NCBI RefSeq assembly: GCF_013403985.1
Contig: NZ_JABFDF010000001.1
Location: 1,116,001-1,180,000, forward strand
Length of the DNA: 64,000 nucleotides
Source of the DNA: Winogradskyella ludwigii
Lineage (GTDB): Bacteria; Bacteroidota; Bacteroidia; Flavobacteriales; Flavobacteriaceae
Reading direction: 5' to 3'
Shown piece after piece: positions 26,300 through 36,043 of this stretch (position 1 is its first letter; each line of letters opens with the position of its first letter). Under the pieces are notes generated by a model. The model worked only from the letters and a program-made list of their open reading frames with translations. It made no database searches and had not been told where the DNA came from. A program made the translations under genes and the position numbers.

Positions 26300-27415
26300 T
26301 TAATCTAATAATTGAGCTAACTGCTTTCCAATGGTGCTACCGATTGCAATTCCCATACCTCCTAAACGTACTCCGCAATACGTATTGTTTGATAATTGTT
26401 TTACTATCACTTTTTTCTGCTTTCCGACTCCCATTATGCCACTCCAACGATGGTCTATTTCAAATTTAGTATTAGGTAAAATAGTTGTTTTTAACAAGTC
26501 GTCTAGTTTATTTTGAATGATTTGTGTTTCTCCAAATACCGTAGTTTCTTCAGTTTTAAAATCTAGATTTCGGCCTCCACCCAACAAGATTCTATTGTCT
26601 ATATTTCTAAAATAATAATACCCTTCATCTAAATGAAATGTTCCTTCAATATGTAAATTATCAATGGGTTTAGTAATTAAAACTTGTGCTCTTGCTGGTT
26701 GAACATCAGAGATATTTAATTGTTCAGCAAATCCGTTTGTGGCTATAAAAAGTTTCTGAGTTGAAAGCGTAAAATGATTCGTTTTTAATTTTACAGAATT
26801 TGAATCTTCTGAAAAATCATCAACAACACAATTATTCAATATTTTAATGCCTAAGGATTGCACTTTATACAATAGAGCATCCATCATTTTCCCTGTATCA
26901 ATCTGGCCTTCAAATGAATTAAAACAGTATTGTGATTGTATATTTTTAAATCCGAAATTATTGTCTTTGAATGAGAATACCTCCTTATTAAATAAGGGGT
27001 GCAAAAGTTGATTAATGTATTCCTGCTTATTAAGACATAAATTATATAACCGTTCATCAAAATCTAAGAACAATTCATAACCTCCAAGATTTCTATAACT
27101 TATAGCGTCATCACCTAGTGTTTTACGAAGTAATTGAAGTCCCTCAATTCGATTTTTAATTAAGTCTAAAACCTCAATTTCCGAATGGTGGTTTAAATCA
27201 TCTATAATTTCGCTTAAACTTCCAAAGCATGCAAAACCTGCATTTTTAGTACTCGCTCCTTGCGGAAGTATTCCTTTTTCAAGAATTAAAATCTTGGCGT
27301 TTGGAAATCGCTGTTTGAGTTGCAAGGCACAATTAAGGCCCACGATGCCACTTCCAACAATTGTATAATCGATGTTAGATAACCAGTTTTTTATTTCCCA
27401 ATAGGATAAATTCAT
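26300..27415 (-). CDS. FAD-dependent oxidoreductase, DAO family
   Basis: 371 residues. YTIVGSGIVGLNCALQL (GxGxxG) binds FAD, followed by LEKGILPQGASTKNAGFACFG, the conserved substrate-side loop of DadA/glycine-oxidase-like enzymes, and a C-terminal GVRLGGMGIAIGSTIG FAD motif. It should oxidise an amino acid or related amine; the substrate is not evident. It is the first gene of the operon with mtgA and the Gre-like gene. Confidence 0.85.
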   Translation of the reverse strand: MNLSYWEIKNWLSNIDYTIVGSGIVGLNCALQLKQRFPNAKILILEKGILPQGASTKNAGFACFGSLSEIIDDLNHHSEIEVLDLIKNRIEGLQLLRKTLGDDAISYRNLGGYELFLDFDERLYNLCLNKQEYINQLLHPLFNKEVFSFKDNNFGFKNIQSQYCFNSFEGQIDTGKMMDALLYKVQSLGIKILNNCVVDDFSEDSNSVKLKTNHFTLSTQKLFIATNGFAEQLNISDVQPARAQVLITKPIDNLHIEGTFHLDEGYYYFRNIDNRILLGGGRNLDFKTEETTVFGETQIIQNKLDDLLKTTILPNTKFEIDHRWSGIMGVGKQKKVIVKQLSNNTYCGVRLGGMGIAIGSTIGKQLAQLLD

Positions 27416-27503
27416 TGGATAAAAATAAGTGATGTTTAACGAACCTGCCTATTTTTTCTCTATTTATTAAAATATAATTACCTTAGTACATTATTTTTTA
27501 TTC

Positions 27504-27540
27504 ACCATAATTTTTCCCCCTACATAAGAACAATTATGGT
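27504..27540. promoter_or_regulatory. Inverted repeat upstream of the metalloprotease gene
   Basis: ACCATAATT (27504-27512) and AATTATGGT (27532-27540) are a perfect 9-bp inverted repeat with a 19-base spacer, 19 bases before the start codon. It could be an operator or a leader hairpin; chance is possible in AT-rich DNA. Confidence 0.3.
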
Positions 27541-27558
27541 TTAACTTAAAACTGTTTT

Positions 27559-30219
27559 ATGAAAAGAATTACCCTTAAGATTTCATTACTATTTACATTA
27601 TCGTTTATAGGACTTGTGAGTTTTGCACAAAGTACCTTCACGGAAGTGAAAATAAGTAAAGAAGATGTTTCTAAAATGTTAGAAATTAATGTGCCTTTAA
27701 CGGCTAGTGTCTATGACTTTGATGTTGCTAGGTTACAAGAAAAATTGAATAGTGTATCCTACACTGAATTTGATTTTCCAAATTCGGAAGGTAAATTTAT
27801 AAATTATAATTTGAAGGAGTCTTCTTTAATGGAAGACGAATTACAAACGAAATACCCAGAAATTAAATCGTATGCTGGTTATGGAGATAATGGAGAATAT
27901 ATAAGACTTACTGCGACTCCTTATAATGGTGTTAATGGAATTATCATCACTAGTGATCGCTCAAACTCTCTTATCGTTCAAAATATACCAGGCACAAATA
28001 AATCTGCTATATACAAACGAAATGATGCGAAATTTGGAAAAGATTTTGAATGTTCAACTCCTGAAAACTTTGAAGAAGAAAATGTTACCAATTCAACTAA
28101 TAGAGCTGCTGATGACAGCATTTTAAGAACCTTTAGAATAGCGATATCTACAACAGGAGAGTATGCAGATTACCATGGTGGAACTTTGGCATCTGTAAAT
28201 GCTGCAATCACGACATCTTTAGCACGGATAAATTCTGTTTATGAACTTGATTTTGCAGTTAGATTAATATTAATAGGAGGAAATGACGTCAATATCTATT
28301 TAAATGGAGCAACTGATCCTTATAGCGGAACTAATGATGGTGATTATAATCAAGATTTAGCAGATACATTAGATGCTAACTTAAATGATAGTGATTATGA
28401 CGTTGGACACTTATATGCTGGTATTGGTAATAATGGTAACGCTGGATGTATTGCTTGTGTGTGTATAAATGGTACTGTACAAAACTTCAACCATAAAGGA
28501 AGTGGTTTCACAACTAGTACAGTGCCTATAGGAGATCGCTGGGATATCGATTTCGTTGCTCATGAAATGGGTCACCAATTTGGAGGAGTTCATACATTTA
28601 CTCACCAAAGCGAAGGTAATGGCATATCACAAATGGAACCTGGTTCTGGAACAACTATAATGGGTTATGCTGGTATAACTGGAGCGACAGACGTACAAGA
28701 CGTCTCAGACCCTTATTTTCATGCTATCAGTATACAACAAATTACAACACATGCAAAATCAAGATCATGTGATGTTGAAACAGCTACAGGTAATGCTATC
28801 CCAAATGTTAATGCTGGTACTGATATAACGCTTCCAGTAGGAACTCCTTTTGTTTTAACTGGTTCTGCAACCGATGGAGATCCTGGAGACAACTTAAACT
28901 ACTGTTGGGAACAATTTGACGAGAATAACGGATCAACTGCTTATCCAAGTCCTACTAGTACAAATAGTAATGAACCTTTATTTAGATCATATAATCCTTC
29001 TACTGATACATCGAGAACATTTCCAAAACTAGAAGATTTACTTGATAATGGAGTCAATGGTAATGTTTGGGAAAAAGTTCCTACAGTTGGACGTTTCGCA
29101 GATTTTAGATTAACGGTTAGAGACAACGCAGCCAATGGAGGCGCAAATAGTTTTGATGATATGAGAATTACTTGGGATGCTACTAAAGGGCCTCTAGAAG
29201 TTACTTCTCAAAGTACAGAAGGTATTATTTGGAATCGTAATACAACAGAAAATATTATATGGGATGTGAATAGCACGAACACAATGACAGGTGCATCTAA
29301 TGTTAATATTTTATTATCTATTGATGGAGGATTAACTTACCCTATAACACTAGCTTCAAATGTTGCAAATAATGGATCGGCTACAATAACGGTTCCTGAT
29401 AATCCAGCACCTTATTGTAGAGTTAGAATACAACCTACAAATGCACCTTTCTTTGCGATTAACACTATTGATTTTGCTATTGATTATACAGTTACTACAG
29501 ATTGTAGTGAGGTTTATACTTCTACTACCAATTTTGCTATACCAGATAATGACACTAGCTATAGCGCATTAGGATTAACAACAAATTCTACAAGTACACT
29601 TGGTGGAACTAAATTCTTAAAACTTGGCTTAGATGTTACGCACACTTATATTTCAGATTTACAATTTTTACTTCAATCACCTACGCCTAATCAGACACAA
29701 GTAATTGCTTTTTCTGCGGGTACATGTGGAGATTTTGATAATTTAAATATTCAACTTTTTGACACAGCACCAAGTATTGTTTGTGCTAATCCTACCGTTG
29801 GAGATGTATTAACGTCAAATTCATTCTCTGCATATGATGGAGAATCTGTAAATGGGCAATGGATTTTAGCTTTGGTAGATACAGCTGCTCAAGATACTGG
29901 AGTATTAAACTCTTGGTCTTTAACTGTTTGTGAACAAGTTGAAACATTACTTTCTATTGATGAAAACTCTCTAGAAAACAGCTTTTCAATGTTCCCAAAC
30001 CCATCTAATGGTTCAGTAACAATTAAGTTTGACTCTTTAGATGATGTGAATGTAGATTTATATGACATTAGAGGAAGATCTGTATATTCAAATTATTTTA
30101 AACATACCGGTAATCAATTTAATGAAGAACTAAATTTAAGCGACCTATCAACTGGTGTTTATATGGTAAAAATTAAAAGTGGTACAAGTACAGTAAATAA
30201 AAAGTTAGTGATTAACTAG
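27559..30219 (+). CDS. Secreted reprolysin-like zinc metalloprotease with P-domain and T9SS tail
   Basis: 886 residues: signal peptide (about 1-23), propeptide, zinc protease domain with the extended site HEMGHQFGGVH (H335, E336, H339, H345) and a Met-turn TIMGYAG, a beta-rich region (about 420-640), a proprotein-convertase P-domain (about 647-790) and a type IX secretion sorting tail (about 800-886, SMFPNPSNGSVTIKF... GVYMVKIKSGTSTVNKKLVIN). It is exported to the cell surface or medium through T9SS to degrade proteins. It is monocistronic and ends in a strong terminator. Confidence 0.93.
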   Translation: MKRITLKISLLFTLSFIGLVSFAQSTFTEVKISKEDVSKMLEINVPLTASVYDFDVARLQEKLNSVSYTEFDFPNSEGKFINYNLKESSLMEDELQTKYPEIKSYAGYGDNGEYIRLTATPYNGVNGIIITSDRSNSLIVQNIPGTNKSAIYKRNDAKFGKDFECSTPENFEEENVTNSTNRAADDSILRTFRIAISTTGEYADYHGGTLASVNAAITTSLARINSVYELDFAVRLILIGGNDVNIYLNGATDPYSGTNDGDYNQDLADTLDANLNDSDYDVGHLYAGIGNNGNAGCIACVCINGTVQNFNHKGSGFTTSTVPIGDRWDIDFVAHEMGHQFGGVHTFTHQSEGNGISQMEPGSGTTIMGYAGITGATDVQDVSDPYFHAISIQQITTHAKSRSCDVETATGNAIPNVNAGTDITLPVGTPFVLTGSATDGDPGDNLNYCWEQFDENNGSTAYPSPTSTNSNEPLFRSYNPSTDTSRTFPKLEDLLDNGVNGNVWEKVPTVGRFADFRLTVRDNAANGGANSFDDMRITWDATKGPLEVTSQSTEGIIWNRNTTENIIWDVNSTNTMTGASNVNILLSIDGGLTYPITLASNVANNGSATITVPDNPAPYCRVRIQPTNAPFFAINTIDFAIDYTVTTDCSEVYTSTTNFAIPDNDTSYSALGLTTNSTSTLGGTKFLKLGLDVTHTYISDLQFLLQSPTPNQTQVIAFSAGTCGDFDNLNIQLFDTAPSIVCANPTVGDVLTSNSFSAYDGESVNGQWILALVDTAAQDTGVLNSWSLTVCEQVETLLSIDENSLENSFSMFPNPSNGSVTIKFDSLDDVNVDLYDIRGRSVYSNYFKHTGNQFNEELNLSDLSTGVYMVKIKSGTSTVNKKLVIN

Positions 30220-30240
30220 ACACTAACAAATTGAACATAC

Positions 30241-30277
30241 AAAAAAGGTTGTCTAAATTAATAGACAACCTTTTTTT
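30241..30277. terminator. Terminator after the metalloprotease gene
   Basis: AAGGTTGTCTA pairs with TAGACAACCTT around an AATTAA loop, flanked by A and T runs, so it is bidirectional in form. It shares its core with the hairpin at 30334-30371. Confidence 0.9.
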
Positions 30278-30333
30278 CATTTTTATAGCAATAATATTCC
30301 TTGAAAGAATTTATGCTCTTAGAATTTGTTTAT

Positions 30334-30371
30334 AAAAAAGACCATCTAAATTAATAGATGGTCTTTTTTTT
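30334..30371. terminator. Terminator after accC
   Basis: AAGACCATCTA pairs with TAGATGGTCTT around the same AATTAA loop, flanked by A and T runs; on the minus strand it ends the fabH-accB-accC transcript. Confidence 0.9.
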
Positions 30372-30387
30372 ATAAATCTTCTTTACA

Positions 30388-31740
30388 TTAATCTTCAATC
30401 ACTTTTTGCATTTTAAAGTCTTCCATAAACTTAGTAGTATAATTACCCGCTAAATAGTCTGGATGATCCATTAATTGTCTGTGAAAAGGAATTGTAGTTT
30501 TAATACCTTCTATCACAAATTCATCTAATGCACGTTTCATCTTATTAATAGCCTCGTCTCTAGATTGCGCTGTAGTTATTAACTTTGCAATCATAGAATC
30601 GTAATTTGGAGGAATTGTATAACCTGCATATACGTGAGTATCTAAACGTACTCCATGACCTCCTGGAGCATGTAATGTTGTGATTTTTCCTGGTGAAGGT
30701 CTAAAGTCGTTAAATGGATCTTCTGCATTTATTCTACATTCAATAGAATGCAGTTGTGGTAAGTAATTTTTTCCAGAAATTGGAATACCTGCAGCCACTA
30801 AAATTTGTTCGCGAATTAGGTCAAAATCAATTACTTGTTCTGTAATAGGGTGCTCTACTTGTATACGCGTATTCATCTCCATGAAGTAGAAATTTCTATT
30901 CTTATCGACTAGAAATTCTACAGTTCCGGCTCCTTCATATTTAATGAATTCAGCAGCTTTCACAGCAGCTTTACCCATTTTATTTCTTAGCTTATCAGTC
31001 ATAAAAGGAGAAGGTACCTCTTCTGTTAACTTTTGATGACGTCTTTGTATTGAACAATCTCGTTCCGATAAATGACAAGCTTTACCTCGAGAATCTCCTA
31101 CAATTTGTATTTCGATATGTCTAGGCTCTTCAATAAGCTTTTCCATATACATATCATCATTACCAAATGCAGCTTTAGATTCTGCTCTCGCAGATTCCCA
31201 TGCATCTTGAAGGTCCTCAGCTTTCCAAACCGCACGCATTCCTTTTCCTCCTCCACCTGCAGATGCTTTAAGCATTACTGGATAACCAGTTGCTTTAGCG
31301 ACCTTTTTACAGTCTTCAAAGGTTTCAATAACACCATCACTTCCTGGCACACAAGGAACTCCTGCTTCCTTCATTGTTGCTTTAGCGTTGGCTTTATCAC
31401 CCATTCGGTCAATCATCTCTTCAGATGCTCCAATGAATTTTATACCATGCTCTTCACATATTTTAGAGAATTTTGCATTTTCAGACAAAAACCCATAACC
31501 AGGATGTATAGCATCTGCATTTGTAATTTCTGCAGCGGCAATAATATTTGATATTTTTAGATAAGATTCACTACTTGATGGCGGTCCAATACAAACGGCT
31601 TCATCAGCAAATTTAACGTGAAGACTTTCTGCATCTGCTGTAGAGTAAACTGCTACAGTTTTTATACCCATCTCTTTACAGGTTCTAATAACACGCAGTG
31701 CTATTTCTCCTCTATTGGCAATTAGTATTTTTTTGAACAT
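30388..31740 (-). CDS. accC: Acetyl-CoA carboxylase, biotin carboxylase subunit
   Basis: 450 residues, full length. [19 protein letters not shown] opens the biotin carboxylase N-domain; the ATP-grasp domain has the glycine-rich [12 protein letters not shown] loop, and the active site includes [12 protein letters not shown]. It carboxylates the biotin on AccB with ATP and bicarbonate, the first half of malonyl-CoA formation. It lies downstream of accB in the fabH-accB-accC operon; the carboxyltransferase genes are not in the window. Confidence 0.96.
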   Translation of the reverse strand: MFKKILIANRGEIALRVIRTCKEMGIKTVAVYSTADAESLHVKFADEAVCIGPPSSSESYLKISNIIAAAEITNADAIHPGYGFLSENAKFSKICEEHGIKFIGASEEMIDRMGDKANAKATMKEAGVPCVPGSDGVIETFEDCKKVAKATGYPVMLKASAGGGGKGMRAVWKAEDLQDAWESARAESKAAFGNDDMYMEKLIEEPRHIEIQIVGDSRGKACHLSERDCSIQRRHQKLTEEVPSPFMTDKLRNKMGKAAVKAAEFIKYEGAGTVEFLVDKNRNFYFMEMNTRIQVEHPITEQVIDFDLIREQILVAAGIPISGKNYLPQLHSIECRINAEDPFNDFRPSPGKITTLHAPGGHGVRLDTHVYAGYTIPPNYDSMIAKLITTAQSRDEAINKMKRALDEFVIEGIKTTIPFHRQLMDHPDYLAGNYTTKFMEDFKMQKVIED

Positions 31741-31841
31741 AACTTCAGTTTTAAAAATTTATTTTCCAAGCTCCAATTCCTAAAAAATTAAAGATTTTAG
31801 GATCCGATAGCTACCGGAATATGGATTGGAATTTTTAATTG

Positions 31842-32321
31842 TTATGATGGATCTACCAAAAATAATGGTTGATCGAACTCAACTGGAGATGCATCGTCAA
31901 CGAGTACTTTTACAATTTTACCAGAAATTTCTGATTCTATCTCGTTGAATAACTTCATTGCTTCAATAACACAAAGGACATCACCTTCTTTAATCTCAGT
32001 TCCTACCTCAACAAAAACAGGTTTGTCTGGAGCCGATTTACGATAAAAGGTACCGATGATTGGTGATTTTATAGTAACATATTTTGAATCCTCAGCTGCT
32101 GCTGTTACCACAGGAATTTCATGTACTGGAGCTGCTGCGCCTTGTACAGGTGCTTGATGCTGCATAACTGGTGCTGCCTGCATTGGTATTTGCTGTACAA
32201 TTGTAGTATCTTCTGAACCTGTTTTAATGGTAATTTTAATGTCGTCCATTTCCAACTTAACCTCACTTGCGCCAGATTTTGCTACAAATTTTATTAAGTT
32301 CTGAATTTCTTTTAAATCCAT
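31842..32321 (-). CDS. accB: Acetyl-CoA carboxylase biotin carboxyl carrier protein
   Basis: 159 residues: an N-terminal helical part, an Ala/Pro/Gln-rich linker (about 45-78) and a C-terminal biotinyl domain with the biotin-accepting lysine K123 in IEAMKLFNEIE. It carries carboxybiotin between AccC and the carboxyltransferase. It sits between fabH (30 bases upstream) and accC (101 bases downstream) in the fatty-acid initiation operon. Confidence 0.95.
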   Translation of the reverse strand: MDLKEIQNLIKFVAKSGASEVKLEMDDIKITIKTGSEDTTIVQQIPMQAAPVMQHQAPVQGAAAPVHEIPVVTAAAEDSKYVTIKSPIIGTFYRKSAPDKPVFVEVGTEIKEGDVLCVIEAMKLFNEIESEISGKIVKVLVDDASPVEFDQPLFLVDPS

Positions 32322-32351
32322 AATGTTTAGATATTTGTTAGTTAGTTTTTA

Positions 32352-33347
32352 TTAGGAATTATAAGCCCATTTAAAATAAATTGAGCCCCAAGTAAATCCA
32401 CCACCAAAGGCAGCAAATATAATTTTATCACCTTTTTTAAGTTGTGATTCGTAGTCAAATAATAATAAAGGTAAGGTTGCAGATGTTGTATTACCATACT
32501 TCTGTATGTTCATCATTACCTTATCTTCTTCAAGATTTATTCTGCTGGCTGTAGCATCAATAATACGTTTATTAGCTTGATGTGCTGCCAACCAAGAAAT
32601 ATCATCATTTTTAAGATCGTTTCTTTTCATTATTTTTTCTGAAACATCTGCCATATTAAAAACTGCGTTTTTAAATACAGTTTTTCCGTCTTGAAAAACA
32701 TAATGCTTGCCCTCTTTAAAAGTATCTTCAGTTATAGGATATGCAGAACCACCATAGGTTGCTTGCAAAAAATCTCTACCTTCTCCGTTACTTCTTAATA
32801 ATTCATCTTGTAAACCTAAACCTTCTTCATTAGGTTCAAAAAGTACAGCACCTGCTCCATCTCCAAAGATAATACACGTTGCTCTGTCTTTATAATTTAT
32901 AAATGATGAATTTTTATCAGCTCCTATTAAAAGAATTTTTTTGTAACGACCAGACTCTATGTATGCAGAGGCCGTTGACATGCCGAAAAGAAAACTTGAA
33001 CATGCAGCTTCCAAATCATAAGAAAATGCATTTACTGCACCTATTTGAGTTGCTGTATATGCTGCAGTTGCTGCGGCCTTCATGTCTGGTGTAGCTGTAC
33101 AAACAATAACTAAGTCTATTTCTTTAGGATCAAGACCTTTTTTTTGAATAAGATCTTCCGCTGCTTTTATAGCTAAAAACGATGTGCCTTGTCCTTCTTC
33201 TTTAAGGATTCTTCTCTCCTTTATACCTGTTCTCGAGGTAATCCATTCGTCATTAGTCTCGACCATTGTTTCTAGTATCTTGTTAGTTAAAACATACTCA
33301 GGAACATAGCCTCCGACAGCTGTAATTGCCGCTGTGATTTTACTCAT
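32352..33347 (-). CDS. fabH: Beta-ketoacyl-ACP synthase III
   Basis: 331 residues with the FabH triad C116 (LEAACSSFLFG), H256 (AAHQANKRI) and N286 (KYGNTTSATLPL). It condenses acetyl-CoA or branched acyl-CoA with malonyl-ACP to start fatty acid synthesis. It is co-oriented with rpmF and YceD upstream and accB-accC downstream; a terminator after rpmF suggests partial separation. Confidence 0.95.
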   Translation of the reverse strand: MSKITAAITAVGGYVPEYVLTNKILETMVETNDEWITSRTGIKERRILKEEGQGTSFLAIKAAEDLIQKKGLDPKEIDLVIVCTATPDMKAAATAAYTATQIGAVNAFSYDLEAACSSFLFGMSTASAYIESGRYKKILLIGADKNSSFINYKDRATCIIFGDGAGAVLFEPNEEGLGLQDELLRSNGEGRDFLQATYGGSAYPITEDTFKEGKHYVFQDGKTVFKNAVFNMADVSEKIMKRNDLKNDDISWLAAHQANKRIIDATASRINLEEDKVMMNIQKYGNTTSATLPLLLFDYESQLKKGDKIIFAAFGGGFTWGSIYFKWAYNS

Positions 33348-33481
33348 TATTAGCTTTTAGATTAATTAAAAGTATGAAAAATTGACAACGTTTATAACGT
33401 TTTATCAATTTCCCTTTATTTTGGTGAATGTAAATTGCAATGCAAAGTAAGTGGTTTTTGCGGTATTGAAAAAATAATAAC

Positions 33482-33509
33482 AAAAAAAACGCTCACATAG
33501 GAGCGTTTT
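33482..33509 (-). terminator. Terminator after rpmF
   Basis: AAAACGCTC and GAGCGTTTT flank an ACATAG loop, followed on the minus strand by eight T residues. It lies between rpmF and fabH, so fabH-accB-accC may be attenuated or have its own promoter in the 182-base gap. Confidence 0.8.
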
Positions 33510-33529
33510 CTTGTATGCATGCATAGTAA

Positions 33530-33733
33530 TTATGCTACATTTTCTTCTTCAACAGAGTTGTCAATTAGTACTTGACCTCTGTAATATAATTTACCTTCGA
33601 ACCAATGAGCTCTATGATATAAGTGTGCCTCACCAGTTGTTGGGCAAGTTGCTATTTGAGGTACAGAAGCCTTATAATGTGTTCTTCTTTTATCTCTTCT
33701 TGTTCTCGATATTTTACGCTTTGGATGTGCCAT
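33530..33733 (-). CDS. rpmF: 50S ribosomal protein L32
   Basis: 67 residues starting [21 protein letters not shown], the basic L32 N-terminus. The zinc-ribbon cysteines are mostly absent (single Cys in [14 protein letters not shown]), so this is a zinc-independent form. It is placed after the YceD gene, the widespread yceD-rpmF pairing, 8 bases downstream. Confidence 0.96.
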   Translation of the reverse strand: MAHPKRKISRTRRDKRRTHYKASVPQIATCPTTGEAHLYHRAHWFEGKLYYRGQVLIDNSVEEENVA

Positions 33734-33741
33734 TTTAAATG

Positions 33742-34293
33742 TTATTTATCCGTTAATAGTTTCTTTAAATTATTCCAACGAGGATCAATATCCTCTGATG
33801 TTTTTACTTTATGGTCCTTATTAGGACTTAATTCTTCTAGTTTTGAAAGTATATCTGATTGCAACGTGCCATCTTCAATACCTGGATGAATTCTTTTTAT
33901 AGGAACTGCTAAAATTATAAGTTCATATATATATTGTGCCACATTAACTTCATACTCGCCGTGTGATACAATTAAGATTTCTTCATTTTCATCATTATAC
34001 TCATCACCAAACTTAACGACTAATTTAAAATCATCATTAACAGCCTGGTTATAAGGCTCATCTGAAATATCACAATTTACATTTACTGACCCTTTTGCCG
34101 AAAAATACAACTCCATAAGTGTTGATTTTTTTTCAAATTTCAGGTCAATTTTTATATCAACTGCGTTGAATTCATCATAATCAAAATGTTGAAAGAACGT
34201 ATTATCAATTTGATAATCAAAATGATGTTCTCCTACTTTTAATCCTACAAAAGGGATCGTATAAGATTTTAATGCCTTCATTATCACATTCAT
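33742..34293 (-). CDS. YceD family protein (DUF177)
   Basis: 183 residues. The middle matches DUF177/YceD: a beta-rich region with [16 protein letters not shown] and [23 protein letters not shown]. The conserved position before rpmF supports a role in ribosomal RNA or ribosome maturation, as proposed for YceD homologues. A -7 box lies just upstream. Confidence 0.85.
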   Translation of the reverse strand: MNVIMKALKSYTIPFVGLKVGEHHFDYQIDNTFFQHFDYDEFNAVDIKIDLKFEKKSTLMELYFSAKGSVNVNCDISDEPYNQAVNDDFKLVVKFGDEYNDENEEILIVSHGEYEVNVAQYIYELIILAVPIKRIHPGIEDGTLQSDILSKLEELSPNKDHKVKTSEDIDPRWNNLKKLLTDK

Positions 34294-34303
34294 TTTGAGC
34301 GTG

Positions 34304-34311
34304 CAAATATA
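34304..34311 (-). promoter_or_regulatory. -7 promoter box for the YceD-rpmF operon
   Basis: TATATTTG on the minus strand fits TANNTTTG, 10 bases before the YceD start, implying a very short leader. Confidence 0.4.
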
Positions 34312-34360
34312 TAAAATATTCCTTACTTAATACCTAGATATCAACAAATTTTGTTTATAA

Positions 34361-35401
34361 CTATCGAGAAGCCTTTTTTAAAGGGTTTTTACTATAGTAA
34401 TTATACTCTTTTCTATTCCTAAAAATTTGGATCGCTGTTACGATGGCTTGCTTCATTGAGCTTTCATCAGCGATTCCTTTTCCTGCAATTTCGTATGCTG
34501 TTCCATGATCTGGTGATGTTCTCACTTTACTCAAACCTGCAGTATAGTTTACTCCTTTGCCAAAAGCAATAGTTTTAAAAGGAATTAATCCTTGATCATG
34601 ATACGAAGCAATTATAGCATCAAAATTTGTATAATTACTAGAACCAAAAAAGCTATCGGCAGAATATGGTCCGTAAACTAAGGTACCATCTAATTTTATT
34701 TTTTCTAACGTCGGTTTTAAAATTGTATCATCTTCATTACCAATAACACCATTATCTCCAGCATGTGGATTAATAGCCAAAACCGCAATTTTAGGCTTCC
34801 TAATACCAAAATCTTGTTTTAAAGATTTAGTAACGGTCGCGATTTTTTCATTAATGAGTTCTTTTGTAATGGCCTCACTAGCGTCTTTAAGCGGAACGTG
34901 ATCTGTTAAAAGTCCTACACGCAAGCTATCTGAAACCATAAACATTAAACTTTTCCCATTTAATGCTTTTGCTAAATAATCTGTATGTCCGGGGAAATTA
35001 AATGTATCAGATTGGATATTATGCTTATTAATTGGAGCTGTTACCAAAACATCAATAGTTCCTTCTACTAAAGCTTTAGTTGCAGCCTCAAGAGATTTTA
35101 TCGCATATTCTCCAATCTTCTTATCTTCTGTACCAAATTGAATTTTTACAGGCTCATTCCAAACATTAACCACATTTACCTTTCCGTGAACTACTTTTTC
35201 TGGACTATCAATACTGAAAAAATTAATTTTACTGTTAAAATGAGTCTTAAAGAATTGCATTGTTTTTGCCGAAGCAAAGATTACAGGTGTATTTAATTCT
35301 AAAGACCTAGGATCTTCATATGCTTTAATTACTATTTCTGCACCAATACCATTGAGATCTCCAATCGAAATTCCAACAATTATCTTTTCGTCTTTTTTCA
35401 T
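34361..35401 (-). CDS. pdxA: 4-hydroxythreonine-4-phosphate dehydrogenase
   Basis: 346 residues. The N-terminal VGISIGDLNGIGAEIV and the metal-binding region APINKHNIQ...FPGHTDYLA, plus later NPHAGDNG and SYHDQGLIPFK, are PdxA signatures. It oxidises 4-phosphohydroxy-L-threonine in pyridoxal phosphate synthesis (DXP-dependent route). It is divergent from riboflavin synthase with an unusually compact 51-base promoter region, and is upstream of the YceD-rpmF operon. Confidence 0.94.
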   Translation of the reverse strand: MKKDEKIIVGISIGDLNGIGAEIVIKAYEDPRSLELNTPVIFASAKTMQFFKTHFNSKINFFSIDSPEKVVHGKVNVVNVWNEPVKIQFGTEDKKIGEYAIKSLEAATKALVEGTIDVLVTAPINKHNIQSDTFNFPGHTDYLAKALNGKSLMFMVSDSLRVGLLTDHVPLKDASEAITKELINEKIATVTKSLKQDFGIRKPKIAVLAINPHAGDNGVIGNEDDTILKPTLEKIKLDGTLVYGPYSADSFFGSSNYTNFDAIIASYHDQGLIPFKTIAFGKGVNYTAGLSKVRTSPDHGTAYEIAGKGIADESSMKQAIVTAIQIFRNRKEYNYYSKNPLKKASR

Positions 35402-35411
35402 TTTTTGTCTT

Positions 35412-35419
35412 TAACTTTG
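35412..35419 (+). promoter_or_regulatory. -7 promoter box for ribE
   Basis: TAACTTTG fits TANNTTTG, 33 bases before the ribE ATG. It lies in the path of the pdxA promoter. Confidence 0.4.
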
Positions 35420-35425
35420 TATTTG

Positions 35426-35433
35426 CAAATTTA
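35426..35433 (-). promoter_or_regulatory. -7 promoter box for pdxA
   Basis: TAAATTTG on the minus strand fits TANNTTTG, 24 bases before the pdxA ATG and only 6 bases from the opposing ribE box. Confidence 0.4.
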
Positions 35434-35452
35434 ACTAAATAAAGTACAAATT

Positions 35453-36043
35453 ATGTTCACAGGTATTATAGAAGATGTAGGTACAATTGATAAACTGGAA
35501 AAAGATGGTGGAAATCTTCATATTACAGTACAAACCTCAATAACTAATGAATTAAAAATTGATCAAAGTGTGGCTCACAATGGAGTCTGTTTAACGGTTG
35601 TAGATCTTAAAGAAGATAGCTATACTGTTACAGCAATCCAAGAAACTTTAGATAAAACAAATTTAGGGTTACTTAAGGAAAAAGAATTTATTAATATAGA
35701 ACGTGCCATGAAACTTGGTGATCGTTTAGATGGACATATTGTACAAGGCCATGTCGATCAAATTGCTACTTGCACTACTATTAAGGAAGAAAATGGCAGT
35801 TGGGTATTTACTTTTGAATATGATAAAAGTCTGAATAATATTACTATTGAAAAAGGTTCTATTACTGTAAATGGAGTAAGCTTAACGGTTGTAAACTCAC
35901 AATTAAATAGTTTTTCTGTAGCAATTATACCTTATACGTTTAGTCATACAACGTTTAAGACCTTAAAAATAGGTGATACTATAAATTTAGAATTTGATGT
36001 TATTGGGAAATACGTAAAACGACTAAATGATTTGCGTAATTAA
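35453..36043 (+). CDS. ribE: Riboflavin synthase, alpha subunit
   Basis: 196 residues made of two lumazine-binding barrels, each beginning with the MFTGIIEDVG-type or GHIVQGHVD-type signature (about 1-95 and 97-190; NGVCLTV and NGVSLTVV are the paired motifs). It dismutates two 6,7-dimethyl-8-ribityllumazine molecules to riboflavin. It is a single gene, with its 3' end overlapping the convergent small secreted protein gene by 4 bases. Confidence 0.95.
   Translation: MFTGIIEDVGTIDKLEKDGGNLHITVQTSITNELKIDQSVAHNGVCLTVVDLKEDSYTVTAIQETLDKTNLGLLKEKEFINIERAMKLGDRLDGHIVQGHVDQIATCTTIKEENGSWVFTFEYDKSLNNITIEKGSITVNGVSLTVVNSQLNSFSVAIIPYTFSHTTFKTLKIGDTINLEFDVIGKYVKRLNDLRN

Noticed and set aside
31072..31551. 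159-codon open frame on the plus strand
   Set aside because: It is opposite accC, rich in Cys, Phe and Ser as expected of an antisense shadow, and has no independent support.
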